A stretch of DNA of 29,174 bases from a virus. Every line of letters starts with the position of its first letter. Positions within the stretch are counted from its first letter, which is position 1. A program made the position numbers and the translations under genes. Under the pieces are notes generated by a model. That model did no database searches. It saw only the letters and a program-made list of their open reading frames with translations, and was not told the origin of the DNA. Location of the stretch: positions 1 through 29,174 of the IMG/VR virus record IMGVR_UViG_3300050821_003139, one strand, 5' to 3'. Positions 6,527 through 12,643 of this stretch are shown here, one piece after another.

Positions 6527-6768
6527 CGACGCTTGCCGCCGCCGCGATCGCGCGGGTCGTTCAGCGAGGCTATTCGCTCGATTACGCCGAGGTAATGGTC
6601 GATGGCGTCATCGACGCTCTGAAAGACCCCGATCGCGAGATGCTCGACGCCGGCCTCGCCGAATTAAACCTCGCGATGGGTCCGAAGCCCGACCCCAAAC
6701 ACGGCGACGCCTATCGCCGCGAACTCGCCCGCGTCATCTGGGCGGCAATGCTCGACCGGGTACGGTGA
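6523..6768 (+). CDS. Small helical hypothetical protein (81 aa)
   Basis: This 81-residue protein begins MTTLAAAAIARVVQRGYSLD and is predicted by eye to be mostly alpha-helical, with an acidic middle (VDGVIDALKDPDREMLDAG) and a final RRELARVIWAAMLDRVR helix. The ATG overlaps the stop of the large upstream gene by four bases. No family recognised. It is the first of a run of small, tightly packed genes that are likely co-transcribed up to the terminator at 9642. Confidence 0.6.
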   Translation: MTTLAAAAIARVVQRGYSLDYAEVMVDGVIDALKDPDREMLDAGLAELNLAMGPKPDPKHGDAYRRELARVIWAAMLDRVR

Positions 6769-6771
6769 ACG

Positions 6772-6933
6772 ATGGCGGATAACGGACTGACCGAATCTCA
6801 GCTTCGGAACATCAAGGCGATACTGACGCAGATCAAACAATGGTGGCTCGCCTCGGGCGGATCGGAGGAAGAGCAACAGCACCTCGATGCGGCGCTGACG
6901 AAGCTCGTCGAGTTGTCACGCGACCCGCGGTGA
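6772..6933 (+). CDS. Small hypothetical protein (53 aa)
   Basis: This 53-residue soluble protein begins MADNGLTESQLRNIKAILTQ and contains an acidic, Gln-rich middle (GGSEEEQQHLDAALTK). It is short and likely helical. It starts three bases after the preceding stop and its own TGA overlaps the GTG of the next gene, so it fits the compact operon. No function can be assigned. Confidence 0.5.
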   Translation: MADNGLTESQLRNIKAILTQIKQWWLASGGSEEEQQHLDAALTKLVELSRDPR

Positions 6934-7043
6934 AGACATGGGCGTGGTTGCTCATCGGCTGGGTGATCGTCGTCGTGATCGTCGCGCCGCTGCTCGATCG
7001 CGATTGCACCGACGACTCGGAATTTGATGACGATTGGCCGTGA
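6930..7043 (+). CDS. Small single-pass membrane protein (37 aa)
   Basis: This 37-residue frame starts at GTG 6930 and has one membrane segment (WAWLLIGWVIVVVIVAPLL) followed by a strongly acidic tail (DRDCTDDSEFDDDWP). GTG overlaps the previous TGA, and the stop overlaps the GTG of the next gene, so both junctions are GTGA. The hydrophobic/acidic layout suggests a real small membrane protein with the tail on one face. No family recognised. Confidence 0.5.
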   Translation: MKTWAWLLIGWVIVVVIVAPLLDRDCTDDSEFDDDWP

Positions 7044-7504
7044 GCGAACCGACAAAATACTTCCAGCAACACCACGCGGTCGAGGCGCCGGCGATCGGCG
7101 AACATTCGTTCCGACCGTTCTGGCGCGTCCGGACCCGGCTCGATCAGCTCTTGATCGATGGCGCGATCAGCTTTCCGGTCTGGCGCGCCGCCGCGTTGTT
7201 CCGGACCTTGTCAGAGATCGTCATCGCCGACGATTGGCCGGCGACGTCGATGACATTTAGTGAAGGTGGCGCCCTCGGGTTTGATGTCTCCTCGATCCGC
7301 CGCATCGATGCGCTCAACCGGCTACACGCGATCCGGAACTGCGTCGGCCGGACGGTTTTTGCGATGATCGAGCGACACGTCGTCGAGGATCAATCCTGGA
7401 CGCAGCTCGCCGGCTATTACGGCGTGCACCCCAAAACCGTGCGGAGTTGGACGATCGCCGCGCTGCAGGCGCTCGCGGCCATTATCTGGGGGGAAATGTC
7501 ATGA
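7040..7504 (+). CDS. Putative HTH transcription regulator (sigma-region-4-like)
   Basis: This 154-residue protein begins at GTG 7040 (VSEPTKYFQQ). Its C-terminal third, AMIERHVVEDQSWTQLAGYYGVHPKTVRSWTIAALQALA, has the shape of a sigma-70 region-4 helix-turn-helix: a helix, QLAGYYGV, then PKTVRSW as recognition helix and a trailing helix. Phage proteins of this size and design near the end of the early region often control late transcription or antitermination, and the candidate late promoter lies about 2.4 kb downstream. That regulatory role is inferred; the N-terminal half is unassigned. Both ends overlap neighbours by four bases. Confidence 0.6.
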   Translation: MSEPTKYFQQHHAVEAPAIGEHSFRPFWRVRTRLDQLLIDGAISFPVWRAAALFRTLSEIVIADDWPATSMTFSEGGALGFDVSSIRRIDALNRLHAIRNCVGRTVFAMIERHVVEDQSWTQLAGYYGVHPKTVRSWTIAALQALAAIIWGEMS

Positions 7505-7770
7505 TGATGATCGAAGCGCCGGGCTATTGGCGAAACGAGACGACCGGCGTGCTGGCGCCAGCGGTCGAAGCCTATCTGCAACACCGGCTGATGTCCGACG
7601 AGCAGATCGCCGCGATGCGCGCCTATCTGCGCCAGTGGATCATGGCGGGAGACTGGCTCGGGGGCGCTGACATCGACGCGCTGCGCGCCGATATCGACGG
7701 GCTGACAACCCGCGCCGCGCTCGATCGCTGGCTCGACCGCGCGCTCGATATCGGGATCGATCCGCTATGA
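7501..7770 (+). CDS. Small hypothetical protein (89 aa)
   Basis: The protein starts MMMIEAPGYWRNETTGVLAP, continues with a helical segment (AVEAYLQHRLMSDEQIAAMR) and ends RWLDRALDIGIDPL. ATG 7501 overlaps the previous stop (ATGA), and three consecutive ATG codons make the exact start uncertain by up to six bases. The GYWxNETTGVLxPAVxAYL pattern looks like a defined small domain, but I cannot name it. Confidence 0.6.
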   Translation: MMMIEAPGYWRNETTGVLAPAVEAYLQHRLMSDEQIAAMRAYLRQWIMAGDWLGGADIDALRADIDGLTTRAALDRWLDRALDIGIDPL

Positions 7771-8180
7771 GCCGCGGCCTGCCGTTTTTCTACGAGTACG
7801 GGCGTGGTGGCGTGTCGTATCGCTATGTGTGCCATCGCGTTGCAAACGAAAACCGCGTGGTGCGTATCCGCGCGGAACCGGGAACGCCGGAATTCACCGC
7901 GGCCTATGAAGCGGCGATCGATGCGGTCGGCGCACGCGAAAAGCTGATTATGCGATCGCGGCCGACGGAGCCGGACGATCACAACGACGCACGCTGGCTC
8001 GACGTGACCTGGGTCGACGCGTGGCCCTATCGATTGCCCTGCGCAGGCTCGCGGTTCCATCCCGGCTGGTATGTCCGGCGCATCTGCCCGTGCCATTACG
8101 ACCACTTGGTCACGCGCGCCTATGACAGCCGTGCGCAGGCCGAGCGCGTCATGCGGATACTGATCGAGGTGGGAGCATGA
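7767..8180 (+). CDS. Hypothetical protein (137 aa) with an integrase-N-terminus-like segment
   Basis: Residues about 10-51 (YEYGRGGVSYRYVCHR then VRIRAEPGTPEFTAAYEAAI) resemble the short N-terminal segment of many alphaproteobacterial tyrosine integrases, where a basic strand leads into R-x-x-G-x-P-G-x-P/E-E-F-x-A-A-Y. The rest of the protein is different, with a Trp-rich middle (WLDVTWVDAWPYRLPCAG) and a Cys/His cluster (CPCHYDH); no catalytic Arg/His/Tyr set is present, so it is not an integrase. The start overlaps the previous stop (ATGA) and the stop overlaps the next ATG. Function unknown; a DNA-contacting role is only a suggestion. Confidence 0.6.
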   Translation: MSRGLPFFYEYGRGGVSYRYVCHRVANENRVVRIRAEPGTPEFTAAYEAAIDAVGAREKLIMRSRPTEPDDHNDARWLDVTWVDAWPYRLPCAGSRFHPGWYVRRICPCHYDHLVTRAYDSRAQAERVMRILIEVGA

Positions 8181-8503
8181 CCGATCGCCCGACCTATTTC
8201 GTGGTCTCGAAGGTGCTCGGCCGCGAGGTCCCCGCGATCTATTGGGACGAGCTTCCGCGCGCGCCGATCCGCAACCTCGAATATGTGCTGCGCCTCGACG
8301 TGCTGCCCAATGCCGACCGGCTGGTCGCCGCCAGTCTCAAGGAGCTATTTGCGGTCTATCTCGCGCTGAAACGACGCGGGAAATTGCCGCCGCGATACGA
8401 GCCGCCGCGCAGGCCACCGGCCGAGAAACCGGAAATCCTCATGGGTCACCGCGAGAGCCAACGCGAGGTGATCGAACGCGCGCGGCATATCCCCGATGCC
8501 TGA
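8177..8503 (+). CDS. Hypothetical protein (108 aa)
   Basis: This 108-residue protein begins MTDRPTYFVVSKVLGREVPA, has a helical centre (RLVAASLKELFAVYLALKRR) and a proline/arginine-rich section (PPRYEPPRRPPAEKPE) before a last helix. The ATG overlaps the stop of the preceding gene. The Pro/Arg linker separates two short ordered parts. I recognise no family. Confidence 0.6.
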   Translation: MTDRPTYFVVSKVLGREVPAIYWDELPRAPIRNLEYVLRLDVLPNADRLVAASLKELFAVYLALKRRGKLPPRYEPPRRPPAEKPEILMGHRESQREVIERARHIPDA

Positions 8504-8735
8504 ACACCCCGATATAGTCATCGAACTCTTCGCGATGTTCGCGGCCCGCCTCAGTCGCTACGGGCTGGAGCCGGACCACCCGGCCGTTGGTGAAGTCGTC
8601 ACGGTGATGCTGGGGGCGTACTACGCGGGGCGCGGCCCCAGCGCGAGCTTGCGGGCGGAACTGCTCGATCGGGCAGCCACGGAGATGGACGATGCTGAGC
8701 TGCGGCTGAAGAGGCGCGGCCTTGTTCCCGAGTGA
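8496..8735 (+). CDS. Small helical hypothetical protein (79 aa)
   Basis: This 79-residue protein (start MPEHPDIVIELFAMFAARLS, end LRLKRRGLVPE) overlaps the previous gene by eight bases. It reads as three helices with a Gly/Ala turn (LGAYYAGRGPSASLRAE). The stop is followed, in overlapping frames, by the start region of the Acb2-like gene. No family recognised and no function assigned. Confidence 0.55.
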   Translation: MPEHPDIVIELFAMFAARLSRYGLEPDHPAVGEVVTVMLGAYYAGRGPSASLRAELLDRAATEMDDAELRLKRRGLVPE

Positions 8736-8862
8736 CGATGATGTCTTCACCTTCATCGCGCCGTGGGGGCTGTTGGCGCTGTGGTTGGCCTGGGTCTTTG
8801 CCGATCGCACGCCGCTACTCGACCAATCGCGCTTACTGGCAATTCGTAACGGAGGATTGAGC
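8722..8862 (+). other. In-frame membrane-segment extension upstream of the Acb2-like gene
   Basis: The frame of the gene at 8863 is open upstream to TTG 8722, which is preceded by GAAGAGG at seven bases. The extra 47 residues contain a hydrophobic stretch (FTFIAPWGLLALWLAWVFA) and would make a 116-residue membrane-anchored form of the downstream protein. A competing 42-residue frame from GTG 8732, overlapping the previous TGA, ends just before ATG 8863 but looks less protein-like. Either the long form is made, or both forms are made, or this is a leader; the sequence does not decide. Confidence 0.4.
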
Positions 8863-9072
8863 ATGGATGACACCGACCCGATGCTGCAGTTTTTTGCCTT
8901 CGCCCATTTGCGCGACGACTTGCAAGTCGTCAGTCGGCCGTTTGGCGATCTTGCCGACTGGCTGGCGCAGACGCTGCCGCGCAACCCGGAACGGACGGTC
9001 GCGCTGCGCAAGTTGCTCGAAGCGAAGGACTGTGCGGTTCGCGCCAAACTCTACATCCCGACCCCGCCATGA
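8863..9072 (+). CDS. Acb2/Tad1-hairpin-like protein (putative cyclic-nucleotide sponge)
   Basis: The 69-residue protein reads as two or three helices. It opens with a LQFFAFAHL motif, then LQVVSRPFGDLADWLA, then the loop LPRNPERTVALRKLLEAKD and a final CAVRAKL helix. The order 'F-x-Y/F-x-H-L ... P-x-x-x-E-R-T-x-A-x-x-K-L-x-E-A-K-x-x-A-V-R' matches my memory of the Acb2/Tad1 hairpin family, in which small helical proteins form oligomers that bind cyclic oligonucleotides or gcADPR signals and so block CBASS or Thoeris defence. ATG 8863 is supported by GGAGGA nine bases upstream; a longer TTG-started form is possible. Family assignment is from motif recall only and ligand binding is inferred. 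Confidence 0.6.
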   Translation: MDDTDPMLQFFAFAHLRDDLQVVSRPFGDLADWLAQTLPRNPERTVALRKLLEAKDCAVRAKLYIPTPP

Positions 9073-9131
9073 TCGCGCAACATGGCGGGTAAATACTCCA
9101 CCGCGCACAAGTGTCACTAAAGGAGCACACG

Positions 9132-9623
9132 ATGGCTGAACAACTCTATTACGGTCACCTCGTGCCGGTTGAACGACCGGAGCGACCGGACCGTCCGGCC
9201 GGCGGCTGGGGCGGAAGGCCACCCGATCGGCCGCATCCCGGCGAACCGGACCATCCCGAGCACGGTCTACCGCCAGGGATCGGTCACCCGCTGCCGCCCG
9301 ATCCCCCGGGTGTCTGGCCGCCGCTTGAGGGGCCGTCCTTTCCGATCTTCCCGGTGCCGCCGGGCGGTGAGGGCGAAGGGCCGTGGGAGCCGGGCGAGGT
9401 CTGGCCGCCGATCCGGCCGCCGCTCGGTGAGCTGCTGCCGCCGACAGCCGGTCATCCGCTGCCGAAGAACCTCTGCTTTGCCGCCTGCTACCTGACCGGC
9501 TACGGCTGGCGCTGGATCGTCGTCGACCTCAACGCGATCCATCGTCCGGAACCGCCGGCCGGTGGCTGGGTCGGCCGCCCGCCAGACACCCGCCCGCTGC
9601 CGCCACGCGAGCCGAAAGTCTAA
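9132..9623 (+). CDS. Proline/glycine-rich protein with duplicated end motif
   Basis: This 163-residue protein is very rich in Pro, Gly and Trp (PPG, WPP, HPLP), so most of it is probably extended or disordered. A short ordered-looking island, NLCFAACYLTGYGWRWIVVD, lies near residue 120. The motif PAGGWxGRPPD occurs twice, near residue 22 and near residue 148, so the ends look duplicated. AAGGAG lies eight bases upstream of ATG 9132. It is the last gene before the terminator at 9642. I recall similar Pro-rich proteins in Rhizobiales phages; their function is not known to me, and a structural or surface role is only a guess. Confidence 0.7.
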   Translation: MAEQLYYGHLVPVERPERPDRPAGGWGGRPPDRPHPGEPDHPEHGLPPGIGHPLPPDPPGVWPPLEGPSFPIFPVPPGGEGEGPWEPGEVWPPIRPPLGELLPPTAGHPLPKNLCFAACYLTGYGWRWIVVDLNAIHRPEPPAGGWVGRPPDTRPLPPREPKV

Positions 9624-9641
9624 GGCAGCCTCCCTAACCTT

Positions 9642-9677
9642 GGCCCGGCTCACCTCCCGAGCCGGGCCGCTTTTTTT
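9642..9677 (+). terminator. Rho-independent terminator ending the early/middle block
   Basis: A perfect 10-base stem, GGCCCGGCTC (9642-9651) with GAGCCGGGCC (9659-9668), a 7-base loop and then GC followed by seven T (9671-9677). It lies 18 bases after the proline-rich gene and should end plus-strand transcription before the virion genes. Confidence 0.92.
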
Positions 9678-9792
9678 GACACTGAACGCAAGAGCGCCGC
9701 ACCAACCGATCCAACTTGCGCGGAGGATCGATTGACGCGGCGCCTGTCCCCAAGGAGGCAGTAGGTAGCTTGCACGGGGGGAGTGCCCGCTC

Positions 9793-9817
9793 CCGCCGCG
9801 AATATAAATTGCGGCGG
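9793..9817. repeat. GC stem with AT-rich loop
   Basis: CCGCCGC (9793-9799) and GCGGCGG (9811-9817) pair perfectly around GAATATAAATT. There is no T-run after it on either strand, so it is not a standard terminator; it could be a structured RNA element or a protein-binding site. Confidence 0.4.
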
Positions 9818-9835
9818 CTATCGACACAAGCTGAC

Positions 9836-9864
9836 ACAAAAAACCCGGCACCCGAAGGCGCCGG
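9836..9864 (-). terminator. Minus-strand rho-independent terminator with UUCG loop
   Basis: Read on the minus strand, CCGGCGCC-TTCG-GGTGCCGG forms an 8-base stem (one G-U pair) capped by the very stable UUCG tetraloop, followed by GTTTTTTGTG. No minus-strand gene is visible to its right within several kilobases, so it may end an unannotated leftward or antisense transcript. Confidence 0.75.
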
Positions 9865-9925
9865 ATTCAAGTTCAGGGTATTAGACCGCCCGCACCATAA
9901 GCCGCTCTCCGCGCGATCACAAGCG

Positions 9926-9955
9926 TTGACAAAAAATGCGCGTTAGCTGTATGGG
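9926..9955 (+). promoter_or_regulatory. Candidate promoter for virion genes
   Basis: A perfect TTGACA (9926-9931) is followed by TATGGG (9950-9955) at 18 bases, or GTATGG at 17 bases. The -35 is ideal and the -10 is weak, which would suit a promoter needing an activator. It lies between the terminators and the first head gene. Transcription from about 9962 would give a leader of about 115 bases before ATG 10077. Confidence 0.45.
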
Positions 9956-9969
9956 CGAAGGTACAGTCG

Positions 9970-10080
9970 ATGAATTGCGTTCGCGGCTGTCTCAATCACG
10001 GCGAATCAGTCGACCACAACACCGAGCGATCGGCGTTGCGAGGCTATGTCGACCGACCGCTAACGAGGGCGAGAAAATGA
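9970..10080 (+). CDS. Possible 36-residue leader ORF
   Basis: An ATG at 9970 has GAAGG eight bases upstream and opens a frame encoding MNCVRGCLNHGESVDHNTER and 16 more residues. Its TGA overlaps the ATG of the next gene (ATGA, 10077-10080), the junction style used throughout this genome. No family is recognised. If transcription starts from the candidate promoter here, the ribosome-binding site would lie at or before the first transcribed base, which argues against translation from that promoter. Confidence 0.3.
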   Translation: MNCVRGCLNHGESVDHNTERSALRGYVDRPLTRARK

Positions 10081-10466
10081 ACACACCCGCACCGCGCATC
10101 TACACCCGCGACCTGAGCACTACCGACCGCGAATTCACCCGCGCTATGGTATCGCCGACCGGCGGCGCACCCGCTTCGCCCGCTGGCGACGACTGGCGTG
10201 GCATCCACGGACTCCGCGCCGCCGACTACATCCTCAAAACCATCGTTTCGCCCGACATGGAAAACGGCAACGCCACCGTCGGCGACGGCTCGCCCGAGCA
10301 GATGATGGAGCCGCTCGACCCGACGATCTCGCCGAAGGCAATGGACGACGAGGAAGACGAGGAAAAAGCCGAGGACGAGGAAGACGACGAGGAAAAATCG
10401 GTCGAGATCATCGCCGTCGAGGTCGATACCGGCGACGAGGAAGAGGAATACCCGGAGGCGGTGTGA
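10077..10466 (+). CDS. Acidic hypothetical protein at start of head module (129 aa)
   Basis: The first 80 residues are mixed (MNTPAPRIYTRDLSTTDREF..., HGLRAADYILKTIVSPDMEN), and the last 45 are extremely acidic, with a partly duplicated Asp/Glu run (DDEEDEEKA, EDEEDDEEKS) and DTGDEEEEYPEAV at the end. The start is ATG 10077 after GAGGGCGAG; an in-frame upstream extension to 9951 exists but passes through the candidate promoter. Its place just before the prohead protease suggests a capsid-assembly helper or minor head protein; the acidic tail could also imitate DNA. None of these roles is shown directly. Confidence 0.65.
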   Translation: MNTPAPRIYTRDLSTTDREFTRAMVSPTGGAPASPAGDDWRGIHGLRAADYILKTIVSPDMENGNATVGDGSPEQMMEPLDPTISPKAMDDEEDEEKAEDEEDDEEKSVEIIAVEVDTGDEEEEYPEAV

Positions 10467-11095
10467 TGCCTCCTCCCAGCTACGTCGTCAAACAGGCCGA
10501 GCTCGAGGTCGGCGATGACCGTTTCGGCCGCTTTGTCGCCTCGTCCAACCGCGAGGACCGCTACGGCGACATCATCGAGCAGTCCTGGGAACTCGCCGAC
10601 TTCTGGCGCAATCCGGTGTTCCTCTGGGGGCATCAATCGTCGCAGACGCCGATCGGCTGGGTGCGCGAGTTCGCGCCCAATCACGAACAGACCCGAACCG
10701 TCGCCCGCGTCGAGTTCTTGCCCGAGGGCACCGACGCGTTTGTCGATAAGCTGTTCCGCCTCACCCAGATCAAGGCGCTGCGCGCGGTCTCGGTCGGCTT
10801 TGTCCCGCTCGAAGCCGAGGACCGCTACGACGACGATCGCCACTGGATCGGCTACCGGTTTTTGCGCTCGCAGCTGATCGAGCTCAGCTTGTGCACGGTG
10901 CCGGCCAATCCCGACGCGGTGAGCCTGGCGCGCTCGATCGACGCGCACCCGGCGTTCCTGCGCCACGTCTGTCCCGAATACCGCCCAGATCGGGCGAGCC
11001 CGTCCCCTGCGGCCCCGGAGCTTGTGGGCCACTTTATCCGGCGGACGATCCGGCTCGACGAATTGGCGCGGTTCAAGGCCGGTCCGCCGGCCTGA
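10466..11095 (+). CDS. HK97-family prohead protease
   Basis: This 209-residue serine protease matures the capsid by cutting the N-terminal delta domain of the major capsid protein. The family signature is clear: FLWGHQSSQTPIGWV with catalytic His56, RAVSVGF with catalytic Ser109, and LIELSLCTVPANPDAVS with the usual acidic/Pro-Ala-Asn segment. ATG 10466 is preferred because GGAGG lies seven bases upstream; GTG 10463 would add one residue and overlaps the previous stop. The gene directly precedes the major capsid gene, whose long helical N-terminus fits a cleavable delta domain. Confidence 0.92.
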   Translation: MPPPSYVVKQAELEVGDDRFGRFVASSNREDRYGDIIEQSWELADFWRNPVFLWGHQSSQTPIGWVREFAPNHEQTRTVARVEFLPEGTDAFVDKLFRLTQIKALRAVSVGFVPLEAEDRYDDDRHWIGYRFLRSQLIELSLCTVPANPDAVSLARSIDAHPAFLRHVCPEYRPDRASPSPAAPELVGHFIRRTIRLDELARFKAGPPA

Positions 11096-11159
11096 TTTGC
11101 CCGGTGTAACGGGTTCCTCAACGACCCACCCGAAAGCTCCGATCCGAGGAACCTAAGCC

Positions 11160-12620
11160 ATGTCAACGCTTTCTCAGCGTATCGCTGCGCTGCAGTCTGA
11201 GCGCGGTCATCTCGTCGCCAATTTCGAGGCGGCGCTGCAGCCCTCGCTTGCCGAAAATCGCGACCTCGACGACACCGAAAACCTGGCGCTCGACGATGTG
11301 CGCGAGCGCATTACCGGGGTCGATCATCAACTCGAACGGCTGACCGCCGCCGAGGCCTTGCTTGCCCAGCGAGCCCACCCGGTGACGCATACCATCCCCG
11401 ATGCACGACCGGGGACCGCGCTCGCCGTTATCCCGCCGCGCCACCCCGTCACGGCCCGCGAGATGACCCGGCTCGACGACTACAAGGGAGCCGGGTTCAC
11501 CCGCTTGGCGATCGCCATGTGCGTTGCCGGTCGCCACGGCGCGGCCGAATATGCGGCCTGGCGCTGGGGCGACGAGCAGCTCACCGAGGTCATTCGCTAC
11601 TGCGCGTGGAACGGCTGGATGACCCGCGCGCCCAACACCCCGCCGATGGCGTCAAACGAAGGTCCGGCCAATGCCGGGGCGCTGGTGCGCCTTGAGCATC
11701 TCGGCCAGGAATTTATCGAGATGCTGCGCCCGATGCTGATCGTCGCGCGGCTCCCCTCGATGCGCCAGCTGCAGTTCAACAACGCCGGCACCTTGCTGAT
11801 CCCGCGGCAGCAAGGCGGTGTCGCCGGCGGCTATGTCGGAGAGGGCGGATCGATCCGCGTCCAGCGGCTCGACTTTGCTCAGCTGCAGCTCACGCCGTCA
11901 AAGCTGGCGGTCATCGTGCCGACCACCAACGAACTGCTAACCCGGTCCGATCCGGGGATCGAGCAGATGATCCGCGACGACATGACGGCGGGGACCGCGC
12001 GCACCATCGACAGCGTGTTTTTCTCGATCCAACCGGCGGGCGCCGGGCCGGCGGGCATCCTGCTCGGACGCGGTCCGCTCGGCGGCGTCGTAGCGGGTCC
12101 CGGCAGCGGTTATATCCCGGCGCACGACGACGATACCGCGGTGCCGGCGGTCACCGTGGCGCTGCGCAACATGATCTACGAGCTGCGCCGAATGAACGTG
12201 CCGATGCGGGCGCCGGTCTGGATCATGAACGCGCGGACCAAGGAGTACCTCCGCTTGCTGCGCACCAATCAGCAAATCTTCGCGTTCAAGGCCGAGGTCG
12301 ACGCCGGCACCTTGCTCGGCTACCCGATTGTCGACACGACCAACATCCCGATTCCGTTCCTGCCGGCGGCGTTGCCGAACACCGCCTACGCGCTGATGGA
12401 TGCGTCGCAACTGATCTGGGCCGAGGACATGCTGCCGATGATCGATGCGTCAGAGCACGCCTCGATCGAGTCGGACGCCAACCCGGCGACCCCGCCCGAC
12501 GCGACGAACAACTTCTTCAGCGCGTTCCAGAACGACATGGTTTTTATGCGCATCCGTATGCGGCACACCTGGGCGCGTCGCCACGACGTTGCTGTGGTTT
12601 TCGCGTACACCGCCGAATGA
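11160..12620 (+). CDS. HK97-type major capsid protein
   Basis: This 486-residue protein has the two-part layout of HK97-fold capsid proteins made as precursors. Residues 1-80 are a charged helical delta domain (ERGHLVANFEAALQ, DDVRERITGVDHQLERLTAAE). The rest is a shell domain with LLIPRQQGGVAGGYVGEGGS, LTPSKLAVIVPTTNELL and VWIMNARTKEYLRLLR as typical core strands and spine helix. ATG 11160 follows GAGGA at nine bases. It lies 64 bases after the protease gene and is followed by a strong terminator, as is common for highly expressed capsid genes. The cleavage site is probably near residue 85-110 but cannot be fixed by eye. Confidence 0.93.
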   Translation: MSTLSQRIAALQSERGHLVANFEAALQPSLAENRDLDDTENLALDDVRERITGVDHQLERLTAAEALLAQRAHPVTHTIPDARPGTALAVIPPRHPVTAREMTRLDDYKGAGFTRLAIAMCVAGRHGAAEYAAWRWGDEQLTEVIRYCAWNGWMTRAPNTPPMASNEGPANAGALVRLEHLGQEFIEMLRPMLIVARLPSMRQLQFNNAGTLLIPRQQGGVAGGYVGEGGSIRVQRLDFAQLQLTPSKLAVIVPTTNELLTRSDPGIEQMIRDDMTAGTARTIDSVFFSIQPAGAGPAGILLGRGPLGGVVAGPGSGYIPAHDDDTAVPAVTVALRNMIYELRRMNVPMRAPVWIMNARTKEYLRLLRTNQQIFAFKAEVDAGTLLGYPIVDTTNIPIPFLPAALPNTAYALMDASQLIWAEDMLPMIDASEHASIESDANPATPPDATNNFFSAFQNDMVFMRIRMRHTWARRHDVAVVFAYTAE

Positions 12621-12643
12621 ACCACCGGGGACTGTGGCAACTG

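Larger units (their letters stand above)
9678..10076. other. Non-coding junction between early and virion genes
   Basis: About 400 bases with no convincing long gene. It holds a stem-loop CCGCCGC/GCGGCGG around an AT-rich 11-base loop (9793-9817), a minus-strand terminator (9836-9864), a candidate plus-strand promoter (9926-9955) and a possible 36-residue leader ORF (from 9970). The terminase genes that often stand at such a junction are not here. Confidence 0.6.

Noticed and set aside
2838-9623. Mu-like transposition genes, suggested by the Mu-type tail
   Set aside because: No transposase A/B-like proteins are present; early genes are recombination, nuclease and GapR types.
9865-9900. Possible tRNA 3' end (CGCCCGCACCA) beside the minus-strand terminator
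   Set aside because: No T-arm, anticodon arm or acceptor pairing could be built around it.
9716-9946. 76-codon ORF in the junction region
   Set aside because: It runs through the stem-loop, the minus-strand terminator and the -35 element, and its sequence is basic and patternless.
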